Source: Thaumarchaeota archaeon S13 (GTDB lineage Archaea > Thermoproteota > Nitrososphaeria > Nitrososphaerales > Nitrosopumilaceae). Taken from it: 22,567 bases of DNA. The stretch is taken from positions 1 to 22,567 of the forward strand of contig RHFA01000060.1 in the NCBI GenBank assembly GCA_003724275.1, in the 5' to 3' direction. Below the pieces are notes generated by a model, which saw only the letters and a program-made list of their open reading frames with translations, had not been told where the DNA came from and searched no databases. Every line of letters starts with the position of its first letter. Within the stretch, counting starts at the first letter, position 1. Below are positions 6,979-14,918 of this stretch, in pieces. The translations under genes were made by a program, and so were the position numbers.

Positions 6979-8316
6979 CTAGCGGCCCGAGCGCATCTCC
7001 CTTAGGCGCGCCTCGAAAAAGAACTCGCCGCCGCCCAGGGGCCTCAGCTCGTCGAGCCACGCGGCCCGCTCGTCATGCTCGGCATAGAACGGCCTGCCCA
7101 CCCACGAGGGGTCGCGGCCCTGCAGGAACCGCAGCGCTATGGCCCGGCGGCCCCCGACGTCGGCGGTCCCGTCGACTACGACCTTGCCGGGCGTCGCGGA
7201 CATGCTCGGGCCCCTCACGGTCCGCGCGAGGCCGCTGACCCGGCTGTACGCGCGCGTGAATATCGAGTGCGCCCTAACCAGGGGCACGCCGAAATAGTGC
7301 TGCGCGCCCGTGTCGCGGACCACAAACATGTAGTAGGGGATGCACCCGCGCCGGACCTGCTCTGTCCACATTGCGGCCCACATGTCGCCGTCGTCGTTGA
7401 TGTGCGCGAGGAGCGGCGACTGTGTCCTTATCTGCGCGCCCGTCGCGCGCACGCGCGCGATCGCCTCGGTGCACGCGCGCGTGCGCATCTCGGTGACGTG
7501 GTTAAAGTGGGCCATTATGGCAAGGTGGACCCCCGCCTGCGTGACCCTGCCAAACAGGTCGAGCATCTCGCCGGCGTCCGCGTCGGTGAGGAACTTGTAC
7601 GGCCAGTACGAGAGGGCCTTTGTCCCTATGCGTATGGTCCGCAGCGTGGGTATGCGCGCCTCTAGCAGCGCGTTGACATACGTCGCAAAGACGCCGGCGC
7701 GCATGATCATCGGGTCGCCTCCCGTAAAGAGCACGTCGGTCACCTCGGGATGCTCGCGCAGGTACTGGACGAGCTGCTCGGACTCGCGCATCGCAAACTT
7801 GAGCCCGTCCATCCCGACAAACTGCGGCCACCTAAAGCAAAAGCTACAGTACGCGTGGCACGTCTGGCTCTGGCTCGGGAAAAAGAGGCACGTCTCGCGG
7901 TACTTGTGCTGCATCCCGTGCAGGGCCGTCCCGTCTGCGAGGCGCGGCACGTTGAGCTCCATCTGGCCGGCGGGGTGGGGGTTTAGGCGCAGCCTGATCG
8001 TGTTGGCCGTCTCGTCTATGTGGGCCTTGTCGCCGGTCTCGAGCGCCGCGGCCATCTCGGCATAGTTTGCCGCGCTGAGCATGCCGCGCTGCGGAAACGT
8101 GAGGACGAACATGGGGTCGGCCCCTGGCCTCGACCAGTCTATGAGGTTCTCGACGACATAGTTGTTGGCCTTGAAGGGCAGGACGTGCGCGACGACGTCC
8201 ATCTCGGCCAGGCGGGCCTCGCCGAGGGCCGCGGCCTGGGGGAGGTCCCTGACGTTGGAGAGCGTGTACGAGGCGAGGCGCGGGCTCTGGCCCCACTCCC
8301 ACTCCTGCAGCGACAT
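6979..8316 (-). CDS. KamA-family radical SAM protein (lysine 2,3-aminomutase-like)
   Basis: A 445-residue protein from ATG 8316. CHAYCSFC (~153-160) is the CxxxCxxC site for the radical SAM 4Fe-4S cluster. It is followed by DVLFTGGDPM (~195-204) and a conserved C-terminal stretch IPYYMFVVRDTGAQHYFGVPL with MSATPGKVVVDG. The Lys in PGK (~378) lies where lysine 2,3-aminomutase has its PLP lysine (PGGGGK), although the glycine run is absent. Likely chemistry is 2,3-amino migration on lysine, glutamate or a related amino acid; substrate cannot be told. Beta-amino acids made this way serve as osmolytes in some archaea. A longer frame to 8391 gives a basic, low-complexity N-terminus; a TATA-like CTTTAAC at 8341-8347 lies ~28 bases before 8316. 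Divergent from the MscS channel. Confidence 0.85.
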   Translation of the reverse strand: MSLQEWEWGQSPRLASYTLSNVRDLPQAAALGEARLAEMDVVAHVLPFKANNYVVENLIDWSRPGADPMFVLTFPQRGMLSAANYAEMAAALETGDKAHIDETANTIRLRLNPHPAGQMELNVPRLADGTALHGMQHKYRETCLFFPSQSQTCHAYCSFCFRWPQFVGMDGLKFAMRESEQLVQYLREHPEVTDVLFTGGDPMIMRAGVFATYVNALLEARIPTLRTIRIGTKALSYWPYKFLTDADAGEMLDLFGRVTQAGVHLAIMAHFNHVTEMRTRACTEAIARVRATGAQIRTQSPLLAHINDDGDMWAAMWTEQVRRGCIPYYMFVVRDTGAQHYFGVPLVRAHSIFTRAYSRVSGLARTVRGPSMSATPGKVVVDGTADVGGRRAIALRFLQGRDPSWVGRPFYAEHDERAAWLDELRPLGGGEFFFEARLREMRSGR

Positions 8317-8340
8317 CGGCGCCCCCCCGCCGGGCCCTCC

Positions 8341-8347
8341 GTTAAAG
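8341..8347 (-). promoter_or_regulatory. TATA-like box of the KamA-family gene
   Basis: On the minus strand CTTTAAC is centred about 28 bases before ATG 8316. It lies in the ~110-base divergent region shared with the MscS gene. Confidence 0.45.
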
Positions 8348-8395
8348 CGTTTACATGGCCCGCGCCCGCGCCTGCGGCGAGGGGCGGGCAAAAGG

Positions 8396-8401
8396 GATAT
8401 A
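8396..8401 (+). promoter_or_regulatory. TATA box of the MscS channel gene
   Basis: GATATA is centred about 28 bases before an in-frame GTG at 8427. The spacing identifies that GTG as the start and leaves the ATG at 8355 upstream of the promoter. Confidence 0.55.
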
Positions 8402-8426
8402 CCGCCGCGCGCAGGCCCGCGCGCGC

Positions 8427-10169
8427 GTGTCCCAGCACCAGATAGTCGAGGCCGTCGTCGCCGAGGCCGGCAAGTTCGAGTCCGTCTCGCACCTAGTCAC
8501 GTCCTCGCCCTCGCTGCAGGCGGCCCTCGTGGCCCTCGTCGTGGGCCTCGTGGCCATAGGGGCCGCCTACCGCGGCCTCTCGTCGTGGACGCGCACGCGC
8601 CGGTTCAGCTACACGCGGCCCCACCTCGCCCGCTTTGTGCGCGCCGCGGTCCTGCCCATATTCGCAATAGCGCTCGTCTCCTCGGTCAACGCGTACACGC
8701 AGTCCTTTGCGCTCTTTGAGGACGGCGACGCCGGCGGCGACGCGTCCTCGCCGCGCGAGACGTTTGCCCGCATGCTCAACACGATCAACATATTCGTCAT
8801 CGGGTACACGGTCGCGACGCTAATACCCGTCGTCATCACGCAGCGCCAAAAGGCCGGCGAGGAGGCCGCCGACTATGCGGCATGGCGCGACATGCGCGGG
8901 TTTCCCGACGACGAGGACGGCGCGTTCGCCTCGCTCTTCAGGTGGATCCCCCCAAAGCACGCGCCAGAGGGGATGGACGGGGCAGAGTTTGCCGAGATGA
9001 TGTCTACTGCGGAGGGCCGCGCGCGCCTCGAGTCGTACCGGACCGAAAAGGGGATCGGCGTCGGGAGCCACGAGGCCACCACGCGCGACGCGTTTGCGCG
9101 CTGGCGCGCCATGGAGCGCGCAAAGTACTCGGCGTACCTCGAGTCGTGCCTTGACGGCTCAAACGAGTCCGGCCACAGGCTGCGCCTCGGCCAGCCCGAC
9201 GAGGAGGTCTACCCGATAGACACGTGGCGCGAGGAGAGGCGCAACACGGGATACTCGCGCATACTCGCCGGCGCGCGCCCGCCGGGCCACGCAAAGAAAA
9301 AGCGCAAGGACCTTCCCAGGTCGGCGACCGAGGCGATCCGCGTCGCGCTCATCGCCGCCGTCTCGCTGGGCCTTGTGAGCTGGTGGGGCGTCAACCTCTG
9401 GGTCCTCGCGACGGCCACGGGAGGCCTTGCCGTCGGCGTCGGCCTCGCGCTGCAGGAGACGATGCAGAACTGGTTTGCCTACCTGTTCATACGCAAGGAC
9501 AGCATAATGGCCGAGGGCGACAGGGTCAAGCTCGAGAGCGGCTACGAGGGGTACATACACCGCATCACGCCGCGCGTGACGTACATCCGCCACGCGCTCC
9601 ACGAGTCGATCGCCATAGTCCCCACGAGGCAGCTCGTCAACTCGCAGCTCGTCAACTATACGCGCGAGACGATGCTCGTCCCGGCGTCCGTCTCTGTCGG
9701 CGTGTCGTACCTGAACGACCCGCGGCAGGTCTCGGCGATCCTCGTCAAGGTCGGGAGGCGCGCGATGGCCGAGTCCATAGACGAGCGCGGGAGGCACCTC
9801 GTCAGGCAGAAAAAGTGCCCCTATGTCTCGCAGAACCGCCCGAGCTGCGGCTGCGACCGCAACATCCACGTCAGCGTCGAGCAGCCCGTGGTCCGCTTTA
9901 CAAGGTTCAACGACTCGTCGCTCGACTTTGAGATGTGGGTCTATGTGCGCGACTATGGCTCGCAGTTCAAGGCCGAGACGGACATGAGGGTCTTCATGCA
10001 CGAGGAGTTCAAGAGGTACGACATACGCATCCCGTGGCCCATACGGACCATATACCAGGGCGACGAGGCCCGCGAGGCCTCCGAGATAGCCTCGCTCGAC
10101 GCGGCCCGCAACGCCGTAGTCGACGAGCACGGCATCGGCGACATATCGCGCGGCGGTGGCGAGGAGTGA
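8427..10169 (+). CDS. MscS-family mechanosensitive ion channel
   Basis: A 580-residue membrane protein from GTG 8427. Hydrophobic segments lie near residues 30-48, 70-90 and 115-133. A hydrophilic stretch of ~165 residues separates these from a fourth segment (~305-325) and the pore-lining helix with LAVGVGLALQETMQNWF (~330-350), the Gly/Ala-rich TM3 of MscS. The beta domain has GDRVKLESGYEGYIHRI and IVPTRQLVNSQLVNY. The C-terminus IPWPIRTIY is the usual MscS ending (IPFPQ-type). It should open under membrane tension and release solutes during hypo-osmotic shock. Oddities are the long hydrophilic insert before the pore helix and a C-x8-C-x-C cluster (~464-475) in the cytoplasmic domain. Its stop overlaps the GTG of the next gene, so the two are probably co-transcribed. 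Confidence 0.92.
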   Translation: MSQHQIVEAVVAEAGKFESVSHLVTSSPSLQAALVALVVGLVAIGAAYRGLSSWTRTRRFSYTRPHLARFVRAAVLPIFAIALVSSVNAYTQSFALFEDGDAGGDASSPRETFARMLNTINIFVIGYTVATLIPVVITQRQKAGEEAADYAAWRDMRGFPDDEDGAFASLFRWIPPKHAPEGMDGAEFAEMMSTAEGRARLESYRTEKGIGVGSHEATTRDAFARWRAMERAKYSAYLESCLDGSNESGHRLRLGQPDEEVYPIDTWREERRNTGYSRILAGARPPGHAKKKRKDLPRSATEAIRVALIAAVSLGLVSWWGVNLWVLATATGGLAVGVGLALQETMQNWFAYLFIRKDSIMAEGDRVKLESGYEGYIHRITPRVTYIRHALHESIAIVPTRQLVNSQLVNYTRETMLVPASVSVGVSYLNDPRQVSAILVKVGRRAMAESIDERGRHLVRQKKCPYVSQNRPSCGCDRNIHVSVEQPVVRFTRFNDSSLDFEMWVYVRDYGSQFKAETDMRVFMHEEFKRYDIRIPWPIRTIYQGDEAREASEIASLDAARNAVVDEHGIGDISRGGGEE

Positions 10170-11086
10170 GGGCCCGCCGCACGGTTGGCGCGCCGCGGCC
10201 CCGCGCCGTCATCGGCGGCCCGTCCTCCGAGGGCCTCGCGCGCCGCCTCGCGCGCCGCCTGCGGGCCCAGTACGTCGGCGTCACGGCCCGCGCGTTCTCT
10301 GACGGCGAGTCGAGGCTCTCGCTGCGCCGCGCCATCCCGCGAGACTCGACTGCGATCGTCGTAGAGTCGACGCACCCGCCCGTGGACACCAACCTGGTCC
10401 ACGCCCTCACGCTCGTCTCGGCGGCGGCGTCGGCGGCGCGCCGCGCCGTGGCCGTCATCCCCTACCTGGGGTACGCGAGGCAGGACCGCGCGTTCCTCTC
10501 CGGCGAGGTCGTCACGATAAGGGAGATAGCGCGCCTCCTCGCCGGCGCCGGCGCCGCGGGCCTAGTCTCCGTAGACATCCACAGCGAGGCAGCCCGCGCG
10601 CACTTTGCAATCCCCGCAGTGAGCGCGCCGGCCGCGCCGGCCCTCGCGGCCCACTTTGCGTCAATGCGAATGCGCGACAGGATTGTCGTCTCGCCGGACG
10701 CCGGCGGCGCGCAGAGGGCAGCGCTGCTCGCGCGCGAGCTCGGCTGCGAGTCGTTTGCGCTGCAAAAGCGGCGCGACCGCCGCACGGGCGCGACATCAGT
10801 CACGGCGCGCGGCGCGCCGGCCGTCTCTGGCCGCGACGTCATACTGGTCGACGACATGATAAGCACGGGCGGGAGCATCTCGGACGCCGCGGCGCTCCTC
10901 AGGTCCCGCGGGTGCGCGCGCGTGCATGCCGCATGCACGCATGCGCTCCTCGTCGGCGACGCGCGCCGGCGCATGAGGCGCGCGGGAATATCCTCCATAG
11001 TCGCGACGAACACAGTCCCCGGCCCCGCCGCCGCAGTCGACGTCTCTGGCGAGATCGCCGCGGCCCTCGGCGCGCGGCCCGGCTAG
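10166..11086 (+). CDS. prs: Ribose-phosphate pyrophosphokinase (PRPP synthetase)
   Basis: Makes PRPP from ribose 5-phosphate and ATP for nucleotide, histidine and cofactor synthesis. The 306-residue length is typical. YLGYARQDRAF (~100-110) matches the ATP-binding ARQDR segment, SVDIHSEAARAHF (~135-147) the metal-binding DxHS site, and DVILVDDMISTGGS (~226-239) the PRPP-binding loop. The flexible loop has KRRDRRTG where most enzymes have KxR. The start is a GTG that overlaps the MscS stop as GTGA, and coding use becomes regular from there. At the 3' end its TAG shares the CTAG at 11083-11086 with the stop of the convergent winged-helix gene. Confidence 0.92.
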   Translation: MRARRTVGAPRPRAVIGGPSSEGLARRLARRLRAQYVGVTARAFSDGESRLSLRRAIPRDSTAIVVESTHPPVDTNLVHALTLVSAAASAARRAVAVIPYLGYARQDRAFLSGEVVTIREIARLLAGAGAAGLVSVDIHSEAARAHFAIPAVSAPAAPALAAHFASMRMRDRIVVSPDAGGAQRAALLARELGCESFALQKRRDRRTGATSVTARGAPAVSGRDVILVDDMISTGGSISDAAALLRSRGCARVHAACTHALLVGDARRRMRRAGISSIVATNTVPGPAAAVDVSGEIAAALGARPG

Positions 11087-11781
11087 CGCGCCGGCCCGCC
11101 GCCGGACACGGCCCCGAGCAGCGCGCCGACGTGGGCCCTGTCCTCCTCGCCGAGCTCGAGCGCGCCGGCGAGAAACCTGGCGCTCGCGCGCGCCCCGTCG
11201 CCGGCGCCGGCGGCGAGCTTTTCTGCGGTGAGCGGGAGGAGGCGGCGCTCGCGCCCCTCGCAAAACTCCCTGACGTGGCCCTCGAGCACCTCGCGGGCCA
11301 GGCCCGGCGCAAAGCCGGCGAGCGTGCCCAGCGCGCGGCCCACGCGGGCCTCCTCGCCGCCGGACGCGCCGAGGGCCTGCGCGAGCAGCGCGGCGACCCC
11401 GGCGTCAGGCGCAAAGGCCGCGGCGACTAGCGCGCCGGCCCGCGTCAGGTGATAGTATGGTATGCCGTTCTCGTGCAGGGTTCCCGGGCCGCGCTGCGGC
11501 GGTATGCGGCCGGCCTCCTCGACGAGGCCCAGCGGGATTAGGACCCCGTCGATGCTGCGGACCACGCTGGCATAGGCGCTGTTCCACCTCGTGCCGCCGC
11601 GCGCGGCGCGGCGCGCCACGCCCGTGCGCGTCCTCTCGGCCGGCCCGCCGCCGGAGGCCAGGGCCAGGAGGATTGCCCTGTGCCTGAGCGCGGCCCTCGT
11701 GGGCGCCCCGCGCCTCGTCCTGAGCTCGTCGAGCACGGCCAGGCGCCCCCGCGCCTCCCCATGCCCGTCCCCGGCCCTCAT
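11083..11781 (-). CDS. Winged-helix-like protein divergent from amt
   Basis: A 232-residue protein from ATG 11781. Residues ~60-120 suggest a winged helix: SAYASVVRSIDGVLIPLGLVEEAG, then a basic wing and PYYHLTRAGALVAAAF, matching the 'L..LGLVE...Y.LT..G' pattern of archaeal wHTH proteins. The N-terminal part (LAVLDELRTRRGAPTRAALRHRAIL) could be a further helix-turn-helix. The Ala/Leu/Glu-rich C-terminal ~100 residues have no recognised ligand domain. Its position back to back with the ammonium transporter, across a palindrome-rich spacer, suggests it regulates amt and itself; this is inference. A TATA box (TTATAA, 11805-11810) lies ~27 bases before ATG 11781. A longer frame runs to 11958 but crosses the divergent promoter and amt. 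Confidence 0.7.
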   Translation of the reverse strand: MRAGDGHGEARGRLAVLDELRTRRGAPTRAALRHRAILLALASGGGPAERTRTGVARRAARGGTRWNSAYASVVRSIDGVLIPLGLVEEAGRIPPQRGPGTLHENGIPYYHLTRAGALVAAAFAPDAGVAALLAQALGASGGEEARVGRALGTLAGFAPGLAREVLEGHVREFCEGRERRLLPLTAEKLAAGAGDGARASARFLAGALELGEEDRAHVGALLGAVSGGGPAR

Positions 11782-11819
11782 GGATAATATCCAAACCTGA
11801 TAGGTTATAACTATTATCC
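11781..11819. promoter_or_regulatory. Nested palindromes in the amt / winged-helix divergent promoter
   Basis: GGATAATA (11782-11789) and TATTATCC (11812-11819) form a perfect inverted repeat around a second one, AACCT-GAT-AGGTT (11794-11806), with almost the same centre (~11800). The left arm is itself a palindrome (TGGATA-A-TATCCA, 11781-11793). TATCCAAA also occurs as a direct repeat at 11788 and 11815, 27 bases apart. The elements overlap the winged-helix gene's TATA box and start codon, a good place for autoregulation. Confidence 0.55.
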
Positions 11820-11845
11820 AAAACTGGGCAAAAAATTGACTAATG

Positions 11846-11856
11846 CTTAAATAAAC
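11846..11856 (+). promoter_or_regulatory. TATA box of amt
   Basis: CTTAAATAAAC is centred 26 bases before the amt ATG at 11877, a strong archaeal box with leaderless spacing. Confidence 0.7.
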
Positions 11857-11876
11857 ACTGGCCCCCCTCGCGCACA

Positions 11877-13442
11877 ATGACAACACACAACCGCAAGTAT
11901 GCGATAGTGCTCGTGGCAGCAGTCGCCCTGACGGCGACGGCGGCCATGGGACAGGCATATGCGCAGCAAGTCACGGACGGGATGGACGGATATGTCATGG
12001 GGACGAGCGGCATCTACACGGGCAACGCCAATGAGTGCTGGTACGAGGAGGACGGCTCGATGCTGCCCTGCAAGATCGACACGGGCGACACGGCCTGGAT
12101 GCTAACGGCAACCTCGATGGTCCTCTTTATGACCCCGGGAGTCGCCTTCTTCTACGGCGGCCTGGCGCGCTCAAAGAACGCAGTGAACGTCATAGGCATG
12201 ACCTTTGTGATCATGGGCCTCATGGCGTTCCAGTGGGTGGTCTTTGGGTACTCGCTGGCCTTTGGGCCGATTCCGGAAGGCAACGACGCGAACCTCTTCA
12301 TGGGAAGCCTTGACTATGTCGGGCTAAACATGGTGTCTCCGTACGCGCCCTTGGGCGAGCCGGGGCCATGTGAGGACACGTGGTCGTACGCCTACCAGAT
12401 GCAAGAGTTCAAGGAGGGAGACGTCTGCAGCCAGGACTGGCCAGGCACGATACCCCACCAGCTCTTCGCGGCGTTCCAGGGAACCTTTGCGATCATAACG
12501 CCGGCCCTCATAGTCGGCGGCCTGATCGACAGGATAAAGTTCAGCGCGCTGGTGATATTCGTCCTCCTCTGGGGGACGTTCGTCTATGACCCCATTGCCC
12601 ACTGGGTATGGGGCGGCGGATATATCGGCGGCGGCTCGCTGGACCTGGATCCGGATCTCTCGCCAAACTACGCGCTTGACTTTGCAGGCGGCACGGTGGT
12701 CCACATATCGTCGGGCTTTTCGGCACTAGCCGGAGCGATGATACTGGGAAGGCGACTCGGGTTTGGCAAGGTTCCCATGGAGCCCCACAACATCCCGATG
12801 GTCGTCCTGGGCGCCTCGATCCTATGGTTTGGCTGGTTCGGCTTTAACGCCGGCAGCGAGGTCATGGTCGACGGAATCACCGTGAGCGCGTGGGTGGTGA
12901 CAAACACCGCCACGGGCGTCGCCGCCGTAACGTGGGTCCTCATGTCGTGGGCCCACACCGGCAAGCCAAGCATCGTGGGAGCTGCAACAGGCGCAGTCGC
13001 TGGACTCGTCGCAATCACCCCGGCCTCAGGCTGGGTTGGCCCGATGGCCTCGATAATCATCGGGATCGCGGCGGGAACAATCTGCTATGCGTGCATTTCG
13101 TTCAAGAATGCGCGCAAGTGGGACGACGCGCTCGATGTCTGGGGCGTCCACGGGATGGGCGGCCTCACTGGCGCAATACTGACGGGAACACTTGCGAGCC
13201 CCCACATCTGGGACACCGGCGACGGGATAGGCGCATGGACGGGCACGCCCGAGGGGATGGAGCAGCAGGCGATTAGCATAATCGGCGCTGCCATCTCTAT
13301 AGCGTACGCGTTCGGCGTCACCCTGCTGATCCTCAAGGTGATGGACGCAGTCTGGCCTGGCGGGATTCGGGTGACTCCAAAAGAGGAGGAGCTCGGCCTC
13401 GACCTCGCGCAGCACGGCGAGCGCGCATACGTCAACGAGTAG
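11877..13442 (+). CDS. amt: Ammonium transporter (Amt family)
   Basis: A 521-residue polytopic membrane protein. The hydrophobic N-terminus (IVLVAAVALTATAAMGQAYAQ) looks like a cleavable signal peptide. Then come WMLTATSMVLFMTPGVAFFYGGLARSKN split over the first helix and its loop, GGTVVHISSGFSALAG (pore His ~276), PHNIPMVVLGASILWFGWFGFN, and DVWGVHGMGGLTG (second pore His ~425). These are the twin histidines of Amt channels. It imports ammonium for assimilation and, in ammonia oxidisers, may supply substrate. Between helices 3 and 5 are loops with several Cys residues. Start ATG 11877 is set by a strong TATA box 26 bases upstream. Divergent from the winged-helix gene. Confidence 0.95.
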   Translation: MTTHNRKYAIVLVAAVALTATAAMGQAYAQQVTDGMDGYVMGTSGIYTGNANECWYEEDGSMLPCKIDTGDTAWMLTATSMVLFMTPGVAFFYGGLARSKNAVNVIGMTFVIMGLMAFQWVVFGYSLAFGPIPEGNDANLFMGSLDYVGLNMVSPYAPLGEPGPCEDTWSYAYQMQEFKEGDVCSQDWPGTIPHQLFAAFQGTFAIITPALIVGGLIDRIKFSALVIFVLLWGTFVYDPIAHWVWGGGYIGGGSLDLDPDLSPNYALDFAGGTVVHISSGFSALAGAMILGRRLGFGKVPMEPHNIPMVVLGASILWFGWFGFNAGSEVMVDGITVSAWVVTNTATGVAAVTWVLMSWAHTGKPSIVGAATGAVAGLVAITPASGWVGPMASIIIGIAAGTICYACISFKNARKWDDALDVWGVHGMGGLTGAILTGTLASPHIWDTGDGIGAWTGTPEGMEQQAISIIGAAISIAYAFGVTLLILKVMDAVWPGGIRVTPKEEELGLDLAQHGERAYVNE

Positions 13443-13454
13443 GCTCAAAACCCC

Positions 13455-13470
13455 TACCCTATTTTTGCCC
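13455..13470 (+). terminator. T-rich terminator downstream of amt
   Basis: CTACCCTATTTTTGCC follows the amt stop by about 12 bases. A short T-run without a stem is a common archaeal terminator type. Confidence 0.4.
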
Positions 13471-13534
13471 ACGGGCCGCCAAGGCCGCCGGGCCTGCGCA
13501 CACACATAACTGCCCGCTTTTGCCGCGCGGGCCG

Positions 13535-14257
13535 ATGGGCACAGCCGTGGATGGCCTGCCGGGCCACGAGATGGCACACGTCGGAGACGCGCGCTTTTAC
13601 CACGGCCCCGGCCCGCTTCCCCTCGTCACGGTCCGCACGCTCCTCGACGCGCTCGCGGGCCGCCTCTCATATGACGCCGCGCGGCGCACGTTTGTCTCGC
13701 GCCGGCGCGGGCCGGACGCGCAGAGGGCCGCCGTCGGCAACGCGGCCCACCGCATGGCCGCCTGCGCGGCACTGGGGCGCGACGCCGCGCCGCTGGCCGG
13801 CGAGCCGCCCGAGGCCGCCGCGATGGCGCGCAACATTGCGCGCGAGCTGCGCTCGTCCGCGGGCCGCGCGCTGGCCACCGAGCGCAACATGGCCAGCGAG
13901 CGCCTCGGGATCGGCGGCACAGTCGACCTTGTGGCCGAGTGGCGCGGCAGGCTCGCCGTCATTGAGCACAAGACGCGCCGGTCAATCGGCGAGCCCACGC
14001 GCCACACGCGAGATCCCTGGCCGGCGCGGCGCGACGACCTCCTGCAGGCCGCGGCGTACGCGCACATGTGGTCAGGGGCCGCGGGCGCCACGCCGGAGGC
14101 CCTGGTGGTTCTCGTGGCCGACTCGGGCTCGTGCGTGCCCGTGGTACGCGAGGCCGCTCCGTGGATGCGCGAGATCGCCGGCGAGCGCGTCGCGCGGACA
14201 GTCGCGTCGATGCGCGAGCTCGCCGCCGCGTCGCCGGCCTACCAGTCCTGCGCATAG
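13535..14257 (+). CDS. RecB/MGME1-like PD-(D/E)xK nuclease
   Basis: A 240-residue protein. VGNAAHRM (His ~72) matches the early G-x3-H motif of RecB-type nucleases. GGTVDLVAEWRGRLAVIEHKT holds D131 and E144-H-K146, the metal-binding D...ExK core, and DDLLQAAAYAHMW (Q171, Y175) is the QxxxY helix found in RecB, Cas4 and MGME1-like exonucleases. It therefore probably cuts or trims DNA ends, in repair or defence. No Cys residues for a Cas4/AddB iron-sulphur cluster are seen, and no helicase is adjacent. Starts at 13520 and 13571 are also possible; a weak TATA-like CATAAC ~28 bases upstream favours 13535. Its last 19 bases overlap the convergent phosphatase gene. Confidence 0.75.
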   Translation: MGTAVDGLPGHEMAHVGDARFYHGPGPLPLVTVRTLLDALAGRLSYDAARRTFVSRRRGPDAQRAAVGNAAHRMAACAALGRDAAPLAGEPPEAAAMARNIARELRSSAGRALATERNMASERLGIGGTVDLVAEWRGRLAVIEHKTRRSIGEPTRHTRDPWPARRDDLLQAAAYAHMWSGAAGATPEALVVLVADSGSCVPVVREAAPWMREIAGERVARTVASMRELAAASPAYQSCA

Positions 14258-14862
14258 CGCGAGGGCTCGACGACATTGACGGCGCGCGCATAGAGCGAGC
14301 CCTCGCCGCGCCCAAACACCGTCATTGACGCGTTGGCTATGACCATCCTCGTCAGGAGGCCCGCCGAGAGGCCCATCGTCTCGGCGAGCATTGCCTTTAT
14401 CGGGTCCATGTGCGTCACGAGGAGGACGCCCGTCTCCGGGTGCCTCGAGGCGACGTCGGCGGCGACTGCGCCGACGCGCTCGCGCACGCTCGCAAACGTC
14501 TCGACGCCGCTGCGCGCAATGTCCTCGTCTCCGCTGTAAAACCTCAAAAAGACATTCCCGTGGCTCTTGGCTATGTCGTCATAGCGCATGCCAGTAAAGC
14601 GGCCCATCTCGAGCTCTGTGAGGCGCTCGTCGACTATGGGCTCGATCCCGGCGGGCCGGCCGGCGATCTCGGCTGTGTGGCGCGCGCGCTCGATCGGGCT
14701 GCAATAGATCGCGCCTATGCCCATCTCCCCGACGAGGCGCGCGGCCCCCTCGGCCTGCCTCCTGCCCAGGTCCGTGAGCCTGATGCCCCCCGATCGGCCG
14801 GCGAGGACGCGCCGCGTGTTGTTCTCGGCCTGCCCGTGGCGCATAAAGACTATCGATGCCAT
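14239..14862 (-). CDS. Histidine phosphatase family protein (phosphoglycerate mutase-like)
   Basis: A 207-residue protein with the full catalytic set of the family: R8-H9-G10 (FMRHGQAENN), the phosphate-binding Arg in CSPIERARHTA (~R61), E83/E85 in LTELEMGRFTG, and H151 in LLVTHMDP. It should remove or transfer phosphate through a phospho-His9 intermediate. The substrate is unclear; CobC (alpha-ribazole phosphate), sugar phosphates and phosphoglycerate are all possible. Cobalamin synthesis would fit thaumarchaea, but nothing nearby supports it. It overlaps the convergent nuclease gene by 19 bases and is divergent from the F420:NADP oxidoreductase, sharing an AT-rich promoter island. Confidence 0.88.
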   Translation of the reverse strand: MASIVFMRHGQAENNTRRVLAGRSGGIRLTDLGRRQAEGAARLVGEMGIGAIYCSPIERARHTAEIAGRPAGIEPIVDERLTELEMGRFTGMRYDDIAKSHGNVFLRFYSGDEDIARSGVETFASVRERVGAVAADVASRHPETGVLLVTHMDPIKAMLAETMGLSAGLLTRMVIANASMTVFGRGEGSLYARAVNVVEPSRYAQDW

Positions 14863-14886
14863 TGGGTGTGGCGCGCAGGCGCGCTA

Positions 14887-14900
14887 GAGATAATAATAAG
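14887..14900. promoter_or_regulatory. Shared AT-rich TATA island for two divergent genes
   Basis: GAGATAATAATAAG is the only AT-rich stretch in the 56-base gap. Its centre lies ~30 bases before ATG 14862 on the minus strand and ~26 before GTG 14919 on the plus strand, so one element seems to serve both promoters. Confidence 0.6.
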
Positions 14901-14918
14901 AGTATCGCCGGCCGCGCC

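Noticed and set aside
9159..10130. Minus-strand open frame (323 residues) opposite the MscS gene
   Set aside because: Shadow of a well-supported channel gene; Arg/Asp/Val-rich, with no recognisable domain or promoter.
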